Positions 7,680 to 12,537 of a DNA stretch of 12,537 bases are shown one piece after another. The DNA is from Firmicutes bacterium CAG:631. Lineage in GTDB: Bacteria; Bacillota_I; Bacilli_A; RFN20; CAG-631. The stretch covers positions 1-12,537 of the forward strand of contig HF998021.1 of the NCBI GenBank assembly GCA_000433015.1. The letters run 5' to 3'. The notes under the pieces were generated by a model. The model had not been told where the DNA came from. It made no database searches and saw nothing but the letters and a program-made list of their open reading frames with translations. The stretch's first letter is position 1, and the number at the start of each line of letters is the position of its first letter. Made by a program: the position numbers and the translations under genes.

Positions 7680-7716
7680 TATATATAAAAAAGTTCAATA
7701 AAAAGGAAGGATTAAA

Positions 7717-9369
7717 ATGAAAATCAAAAAATCTATCATTCAACGCCTTGGAATTATTGTCGCTTTACTTTCTTCTTTTTACTTGTCTGCTTGTGATTTA
7801 TTTTCTTCATCTTCAAGTTCTTCCGTTCCTAGTGGAAGTTTAGCGATTACAAATGGTGAAAGTATAACGTTAGCTGTGGATGAAACAGCTCAATTAGAGG
7901 TTGAACTTGTTGGCATCAGTGGGACGATTACTTATGAAAGTAATTTTCCAGCCATTGTTAAAGTTGACAATCAAGGTTTAATTACAGCACAACGAGTTGG
8001 CACAACACAAATTATTGCATCAATTGGTGGATTAAGTGATTCTATTGAAGTTACAGTGGTTGAAAAAGTATCCGTTGAATCGATTCAACTTTCGATTAAC
8101 CCTGCAAAAATTCGAGTTGGAGAACAAGCAAATCTTATTGCAACCATCACCCCGCAACAAAATATTACTTTAAATTATGAAATCACTAAAGGAAGTGAAC
8201 TGATTTCCATTTCAGGCAATCAAGTGACAGCCTTATCTTCTGGGGAAGTCACAATAATTGCTAAATATAATGAAGTTGTTTCTAATGAAGTGCAATTATC
8301 GATTTATGCTTTTGAAATTGCGATGACGAATACCATTATACAAGTTGGGGAATATGAACGATTACAAGTTCGTCATCAAAATCATACTGAAGCAACGATT
8401 CATGTCGATGAAGAAGATATTATTTTAGTCGAAGAATCAGCTTTTGGTGATTTATTTGTAACTGGCTTAAAAGAAGGAACGGTGCATCTTTATTTAGAAA
8501 TTATAGACAAAGGAATGGTTTCGAATACTTTAACGATTACAGTTATTGCATCTAATCCTTATGAAAATGTTAATAAAGATGAGTTTTATGCTAATTATAC
8601 AAGAGCCTCAAGTTATGTAGATGCGATGTATCGAAGTGAATGTCATCTCATGTCTGGAGATATTCAAGAACAAGATCAAGAACCAACTATTTCTAATTAT
8701 CGGCCTTCTTCTAATGGAATGTTCATTCATAACAGTACGGCAAATTTTTCTTTAGATGGAAATACATATTATGTTTATGATGCCTATGGCAATCTTGCCT
8801 TTGAAATTTATAAAGATGCTGCTTATGTTACTTTAGAAGAAGTAGCTGCCTATATTTATGCTTTTGGTGATGTTCCGATTAATTATTATGAAGATCGTCA
8901 TGATTATCCTCAACCCTATGCTTCAGAATGGGGAAAATATTTACGATTAAATAATAGTTTCTTTTCTGGAGATACTGAAAAATATCCTTATGAACCTGAA
9001 CTTCCTCGTATCTATGGCATTGATGGAGACTTAAGATATTATGAAGTGGATATTGGGACAACAGGAACGGATTGTGATCCAAGATATCCTGCTGAAATTT
9101 ATAATGATGGTAATAGAATTACAAGAGGAGCAGCAAGAATTGTTTATTCTCGATATTATGCTGATGGAACACCAATCACAGATTTAAATGATCGATATGT
9201 GTTTTATACGTATAATCATTACAATGACTTTCAAGAATATTTAAATTATGAAGGTGGTTGGGGAGAAATGTTTGGTAATATTACTGGTGGAGGACCTATT
9301 TCCGATTATGATCCTAATTTTCCGCCAACTCCTTATGTTCCTTCCGTTCGTCAATCATTAGTTGTCTAA
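7717..9369 (+). CDS. Lipoprotein with three Ig-like modules and a C-terminal barnase-type RNase domain
   Basis: This 550-residue lipoprotein has lipobox Leu23-Ser-Ala-Cys26 followed by a Ser-rich linker. Three bacterial Ig-like modules come next at about 41-115, 119-197 and 199-278. The first is a clear Big_2, with the YESNFPAIVKVDNQGLITA signature; the third is more degenerate. After a linker, residues ~370-512 align with guanyl-specific RNases such as barnase. EEVAAYIYAFGDVPINYY (374-391) matches the VADYLQTYHKLPDNYI helix region; YYEVDIG carries Glu443 (barnase Glu73); TRGAARIVYS carries Arg470 and Arg474 (Arg83, Arg87); YTYNHYNDFQEYL carries His501 (His102). The Lys27 position is not clearly kept. 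Two loop insertions (~447-468 and ~479-489) enlarge the domain, and a Gly/Pro-rich tail follows. Expected role: cleavage of RNA 3' of guanine outside the cell, the domain being held off the membrane by the Ig stalk. No barstar-like gene is nearby. The Ig part is firm; RNase assignment is by motif reading. Confidence 0.88.
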   Translation: MKIKKSIIQRLGIIVALLSSFYLSACDLFSSSSSSSVPSGSLAITNGESITLAVDETAQLEVELVGISGTITYESNFPAIVKVDNQGLITAQRVGTTQIIASIGGLSDSIEVTVVEKVSVESIQLSINPAKIRVGEQANLIATITPQQNITLNYEITKGSELISISGNQVTALSSGEVTIIAKYNEVVSNEVQLSIYAFEIAMTNTIIQVGEYERLQVRHQNHTEATIHVDEEDIILVEESAFGDLFVTGLKEGTVHLYLEIIDKGMVSNTLTITVIASNPYENVNKDEFYANYTRASSYVDAMYRSECHLMSGDIQEQDQEPTISNYRPSSNGMFIHNSTANFSLDGNTYYVYDAYGNLAFEIYKDAAYVTLEEVAAYIYAFGDVPINYYEDRHDYPQPYASEWGKYLRLNNSFFSGDTEKYPYEPELPRIYGIDGDLRYYEVDIGTTGTDCDPRYPAEIYNDGNRITRGAARIVYSRYYADGTPITDLNDRYVFYTYNHYNDFQEYLNYEGGWGEMFGNITGGGPISDYDPNFPPTPYVPSVRQSLVV

Positions 9370-9377
9370 GGCTAAAA

Positions 9378-9405
9378 AAACCGCATTGATTAAAAAATGC
9401 GGTTT
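9378..9405. terminator. Bidirectional terminator shared by the RNase and phosphofructokinase genes
   Basis: AAACCGCATT (9378-9387) pairs with AATGCGGTTT (9396-9405) over a perfect 10-bp stem with an 8-base loop. T-rich tails follow on both strands: TTTATTTTTT on the plus strand and a run of T residues on the minus strand. The right arm overlaps the TAA of the minus-strand gene at 9404-9406. Confidence 0.88.
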
Positions 9406-10618
9406 ATTTTTTGATAGAATAAAAATCAATTAAGCCGTTGTGATAGGGAAGTGTAATTTCTCCTTGAATTAATGGCAAAGCATAATGAATGAACTTTTCA
9501 TTTAAATCACAATCATCTTGAATCCAAGAAGAAGGAATATAAGATACTTGATTGGCAATCTGTTCAATCGGAATACATGCATAAGTGATTTGATAAGGTT
9601 GTTGATTCACTCTTTTAAAAGCAATCATTTCCCCAGTGTGACCATTTAAAATCAATTGAACAGCTTGAACTCCTGCTTGATAGGCTTCGGTGACATCCGT
9701 TTTTGAAAGAAAATGACTCGCACAACGTTGACAAAGATTTAATTCAATAGCTCGTACAGGAAGATTTAATTCTTTTTTTACAAGGTGGGATAAAACTTTT
9801 GCGACTCCGCCAAGTTGCAGATGTCCAAAGACATCATTATCTTCAAAATAAGCAGATTGCTCCATGACATATTTTCCTGTTTTATCTTTAATGCCTTCTG
9901 AAACACAAATGAGAACTTGTTGTTGTTTTTGATAAAGTTGTTGTACTTTTTTTAAAAAACTTTTTTCATCAAAAGCAACTTCAGGAAGATAAATTAAATC
10001 TGGTCCTGCTTGGTTTAAACAAGCTAATTTGCTTCCGGCCGTTAACCAACCCGAATCTCTTCCCATGATTTCAACAATATTTACTCTTCCTCTTTGATAA
10101 CATGAAATATCAAAATGTATTTCTTGAATGGTATTGGCAATATATTTAATGGCACTACCATACCCTGGAGCATGATCAGTAATGACAAGGTCATTATCAA
10201 TGGTTTTAGGAATTCCTAAAACCAAACAAGGATAATTCACTTTTTTAAAAAATTGATTCAATTTTAATACGGTATCCATAGAATCATTTCCGCCAATATA
10301 TAAAAAATAATGAATTTGATACTTTTGAAATTGTTGTAATAATTGATGATAAAGGGGATGAGATAAATCTTGTGGTAAACAACGCCTTACACTTCCTAAA
10401 GCGGCACTAGGTGTATAATATAATTTTTCTAAATCAGAAGGATTGATTTTTTTTAAATTGATTATTTGGTCATTGAATAAACCATCGATTCCATGCATGG
10501 AGCCATAAATTTGATGCACTGTTTTTTGTTTCCATGCTTCTTGGATAACTCCTAATAAAGAGGCGTTGATCACTGCAGTTGGACCACCGGATTGAGCAAC
10601 TAATAGATTTTTTTCCAT
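9404..10618 (-). CDS. pfp: PPi-dependent 6-phosphofructokinase
   Basis: This 404-residue enzyme is in the usual size range for PPi-dependent phosphofructokinases. It phosphorylates fructose 6-phosphate to fructose 1,6-bisphosphate with pyrophosphate, a reversible cytosolic step of glycolysis and gluconeogenesis. Motifs in order: GGPT at 11-14; GGNDSMDT at 109-116, with Asp112 where ATP-dependent enzymes carry Gly; PKTIDNDL at 137-144, with Lys138 in place of the Gly of PGTIDND; and MGRDSGWL at 185-192. The Asp plus Lys pair is the established mark of PPi use. The start is the ATG at 10618-10616, preceded by GGGGAGG with a 6-base spacer; an upstream in-frame TTG falls before the Shine-Dalgarno and is rejected. 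A perfect TATAAT lies at 10654-10649 on the minus strand. The gene stands alone and shares its terminator with the converging RNase-like gene. Phosphate-donor choice is inferred from the two residues. Confidence 0.95.
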   Translation of the reverse strand: MEKNLLVAQSGGPTAVINASLLGVIQEAWKQKTVHQIYGSMHGIDGLFNDQIINLKKINPSDLEKLYYTPSAALGSVRRCLPQDLSHPLYHQLLQQFQKYQIHYFLYIGGNDSMDTVLKLNQFFKKVNYPCLVLGIPKTIDNDLVITDHAPGYGSAIKYIANTIQEIHFDISCYQRGRVNIVEIMGRDSGWLTAGSKLACLNQAGPDLIYLPEVAFDEKSFLKKVQQLYQKQQQVLICVSEGIKDKTGKYVMEQSAYFEDNDVFGHLQLGGVAKVLSHLVKKELNLPVRAIELNLCQRCASHFLSKTDVTEAYQAGVQAVQLILNGHTGEMIAFKRVNQQPYQITYACIPIEQIANQVSYIPSSWIQDDCDLNEKFIHYALPLIQGEITLPYHNGLIDFYSIKK

Positions 10619-10624
10619 AGATAT

Positions 10625-10631
10625 CCTCCCC
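10625..10631 (-). promoter_or_regulatory. Ribosome binding site that fixes the phosphofructokinase start
   Basis: On the minus strand GGGGAGG is followed after 6 bases by the ATG at 10618-10616. The first in-frame TTG (10633-10631) overlaps this site, so the ATG is the true start. Confidence 0.85.
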
Positions 10632-10648
10632 AAATATAAGATAGTTTT

Positions 10649-10654
10649 ATTATA
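10649..10654 (-). promoter_or_regulatory. Probable -10 box of the phosphofructokinase promoter
   Basis: TATAAT on the minus strand, about 30 bases before the ATG, is a perfect -10. No convincing -35 is seen at 16-18 bp (the 17-bp position reads TAGGAT), so the -35 is not called. Confidence 0.5.
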
Positions 10655-10753
10655 ACGAAATTAAAAATAAAATCCTATACTTAATAAAAATTTTGTCGAA
10701 TCAAAGACTATTTTAATTCTATAAATTATGATAAAATAAAAATGAATTAAAGC

Positions 10754-10758
10754 AGGTG
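10754..10758 (+). promoter_or_regulatory. Ribosome binding site that fixes the DUF2130 gene start
   Basis: AGGTG lies 6 bases before the ATG at 10765. The GTG at 10756 in the same frame overlaps this site and is therefore not the start. Confidence 0.7.
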
Positions 10759-10764
10759 AAAAAA

Positions 10765-12123
10765 ATGAAAAAAATTAAAGTTCTCATTCAAGATAAAAAC
10801 ACATTAAAGTTAATTGAACCAGGTGAAACAGGTGATTTAATTGATTTAACAGAAATTTATCAATTGGACACAACCGCTTTAGAAAAAGCGATTCAAGAGG
10901 GAAAAGATCAACTTTATCAACAAAAGTTAGCTGATTATAAAAAGATTTTACAAAGTGAATATGTTGCAGAAGTTAACCAATTAAAAAATGAAATTGAAAA
11001 AATCAATGAAAAAGCAAAACAAGATTTATTCAATCAAAAATCACAACTTAGTCATGAAGCTTTTGTAAAACAAACTGAACTTGAAAACAATTACAAAGCA
11101 CAATACCAACAATTACAGGCTAAATATCAATCTTTAGAAAACATACAACAAACAAACCTTCAAAATAAAGAATATGAAGTAAAACAATTATTTCAAGATC
11201 AAATTCATACTCTTCAACAACAATTATCAGAAGAAAAGAATAAGTTAGTTTTAGAACAAAATAAATTAAAAACGGAAAAATTAGAATTAGAACAAACTTT
11301 AAAAGAAAAGTATGAAAAGCAATTAGCAGAAAGTCAAAAAATGGTGGAAGAATTACGTCGTTATAAATCCACTTTAAATGTAAAACGAATTGGAGAAGAT
11401 TTGGAAACTTGGTGTGATAATGTGGTGCAATCCTATATGCAAAATGGATTATTGAATTGTACGTGGACCAAAGATAATCGTGTTGTAAAAGAAGAAAATG
11501 AATATAAAGGGACCAAAGCGGACTACATTTTTAGAATTTATTTAAATGAAAAACATCAAGAAGAATTAACATCAATTTGTTTGGATATGAAAAGTGAAAA
11601 TCCCGATTCTGTAAATAAAAAGAAAAATGCGGATTATTATGCAACATTAGATAAAAATAGAAACAAAAAGGGCTGTAAATATGCTTTACTTGTCAGTGAA
11701 TTAGAAATGGATCAAGCTAATGATTTATCAATTTATAAAGTACAAGAATATGAAAACATGTATGTAGTTCGTCCTTCTTATTTAATGGTCTTTCTCAATA
11801 TGGTTACTTCATTAACAACAAGATTTGCTACTTTATTAACAGCAAAACAACAAGAAGAATTAAAGTTAAAAGATCAATTAGAAATTGTTCAATTATTTGA
11901 AGATATCAAAAATACATATTTGGATAAACCTTTAGAACAATTAAAAAAACAAGTTGAAAACATTCAAAAATATGCACAAACAATTAAAGATACAGCTAGT
12001 AAAATTGAAGATTCTTGTGATACCATTTATCGAAATTATATTAATCAAATCACAGAAAAAATTAATAAATTTGACATTAAATTAGAAAAATCGGTTTTAA
12101 AAAAAGTGCCTGTTAGCGAATAA
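10765..12123 (+). CDS. DUF2130 family protein: long coiled coil plus PD-(D/E)xK-like nuclease core
   Basis: The 452-residue product begins with a short beta segment. A long Gln/Glu/Lys-rich coiled coil follows at about 25-200, and then the DUF2130-type globular core. The core holds GEDLE at 210-214, KGTKADYIF at 248-256 with Asp253, and ICLDMKSEN at 271-279 with Asp274-x-Lys276. Further on come a Lys-rich DKNRNKKGCKYALLVSELE stretch and the VRPSYLMVFLNMV block. The Glu, Asp, Asp-x-Lys order is that of the PD-(D/E)xK nuclease superfamily. No signal or membrane segment is present, so it is cytosolic. A second coiled coil fills ~375-440. The cellular role of the family is not established; DNA processing or repair is a reasonable guess. 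A weak TATGAT at 10727-10732 may be the -10. Its stop is 5 bases before the next gene, so the two are probably cotranscribed. Confidence 0.88.
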   Translation: MKKIKVLIQDKNTLKLIEPGETGDLIDLTEIYQLDTTALEKAIQEGKDQLYQQKLADYKKILQSEYVAEVNQLKNEIEKINEKAKQDLFNQKSQLSHEAFVKQTELENNYKAQYQQLQAKYQSLENIQQTNLQNKEYEVKQLFQDQIHTLQQQLSEEKNKLVLEQNKLKTEKLELEQTLKEKYEKQLAESQKMVEELRRYKSTLNVKRIGEDLETWCDNVVQSYMQNGLLNCTWTKDNRVVKEENEYKGTKADYIFRIYLNEKHQEELTSICLDMKSENPDSVNKKKNADYYATLDKNRNKKGCKYALLVSELEMDQANDLSIYKVQEYENMYVVRPSYLMVFLNMVTSLTTRFATLLTAKQQEELKLKDQLEIVQLFEDIKNTYLDKPLEQLKKQVENIQKYAQTIKDTASKIEDSCDTIYRNYINQITEKINKFDIKLEKSVLKKVPVSE

Positions 12124-12128
12124 AAAAG

Positions 12129-12537
12129 ATGAAAACAAAAAAAATACAACGAATGATTCAAAATGCTTTGCTTTTGGCATTACTTATCCTATTTACTTTG
12201 ATTAAATTTCCATTGGGAGCTATTTCTTTTACCATGCAATTATTCATTGTCTTTTTAATCGTACAATTAACTCCTTTTTTAGATGCATTAAGCATTTTAT
12301 TCACTTATCTTTTGATGGGCCTTATTGGCATTCCTGTTTTTAGTATGGGAGGAGGACTCAGTTATATTTATCAACCATCTTTTGGTTTTATGATAGGATT
12401 TATTGTTCTTTGTCCCTTTGTAAAACTTATGGATTCAATCTTGCTCAAAACGAAAATGAATGCTTATTTCCGTGTTTTTATTGGAAATTTTGTAGGATTA
12501 CTTGTGGATTATCTTTGTGGATATATTTATGCTTATT
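12129..12537 (+). CDS. bioY: BioY, substrate-binding subunit of an ECF biotin transporter (3' end missing)
   Basis: Only 136 codons are present because the gene runs off the right edge; the family is usually near 180-200 residues. The product is highly hydrophobic, with about four to five membrane helices visible. The BioY signature region is clear: GLIGIPVFSMGGGLSYIY at 64-81, then QPSFGFMIGF at 82-91, matching the usual GLPVFAGGxxG and GPTGGYLIGF pattern with a divergent second half. BioY is the membrane S-component that binds biotin and works with the shared energy-coupling proteins EcfA, EcfA' and EcfT, suggesting the cell takes up biotin rather than relying only on synthesis. The ATG is 5 bases after the preceding stop with only an A-rich weak ribosome site, so translation may be coupled. 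An internal in-frame ATG at 12153 is a possible alternative start. No biotin-regulatory site was seen. Confidence 0.9.
   Translation, partial: MKTKKIQRMIQNALLLALLILFTLIKFPLGAISFTMQLFIVFLIVQLTPFLDALSILFTYLLMGLIGIPVFSMGGGLSYIYQPSFGFMIGFIVLCPFVKLMDSILLKTKMNAYFRVFIGNFVGLLVDYLCGYIYAY

Noticed and set aside
8879..9082. Minus-strand frame opposite the RNase domain, considered as a possible barstar-like antisense gene
   Set aside because: The translated product is basic and His/Asn/Tyr-rich, unlike the acidic barstar fold, and there is no ribosome site.
10693..10725. Promoter for the DUF2130 gene built from TTGTCG and TATAAA
   Set aside because: The spacing is 21 bp, outside the normal range, and the alternative TATGAT at 10727 has no good -35 box.

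Overview
The window is AT-rich (roughly 30% G+C by eye) and reads as a low-G+C Gram-positive genome, probably an uncultured host-associated member of the Bacilli near the Mollicutes or Erysipelotrichia. The grounds are strong Shine-Dalgarno sequences, sigma-A type promoters, Gram-positive lipoproteins, a PPi-type phosphofructokinase, an ECF biotin-transporter subunit, and large secreted proteins with an InlB-type repeat. All eight complete stop codons are TAA. Tryptophan is encoded by TGG and no reading frame needs UGA read-through, so the standard bacterial code fits and mycoplasma code 4 is not needed. The taxonomic placement is an inference.

Layout from left to right. (A) 1-4504, plus strand, is a tight three-gene set: the 3' part of a small exported protein cut by the left edge, a 1044-residue cell-surface protein (TAATG overlap), and a divergent Lgt-family membrane protein that starts directly after its stop codon. 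(B) 4602-5762, plus strand, encodes an unrecognised three-helix membrane protein with an uncertain start next to a T6 tract. It ends near a bidirectional hairpin terminator at 5846-5877. (C) 5884-7521 (minus) and 7717-9369 (plus) are two divergent lipoprotein genes sharing a 195-bp promoter region. The first is of unknown function with a probable internal duplication. The second has three Ig-like (Big_2-type) modules followed by a C-terminal domain that I read as a barnase-type guanyl-specific RNase with its Glu/Arg/Arg/His set intact. (D) 9404-10618, minus, is a PPi-dependent phosphofructokinase gene converging on the RNase gene; both use one hairpin at 9378-9405. (E) 10765-12123, plus, is a DUF2130 coiled-coil protein with a PD-(D/E)xK-like nuclease core, followed after 5 bp by a BioY gene cut by the right edge.

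Apart from the glycolytic enzyme, the nuclease-like protein and BioY, most of the window encodes envelope or surface products. The clearest new biology is the lipid-anchored RNase on an Ig-like stalk, with no barstar-like inhibitor gene in view. A cell could use it to harvest nucleotides from environmental RNA or as an exported toxin. No gene-free stretch exceeds 300 bases. The longest is 195 bp, between the divergent lipoproteins. I saw no tRNA, rRNA, CRISPR array, insertion sequence or riboswitch.
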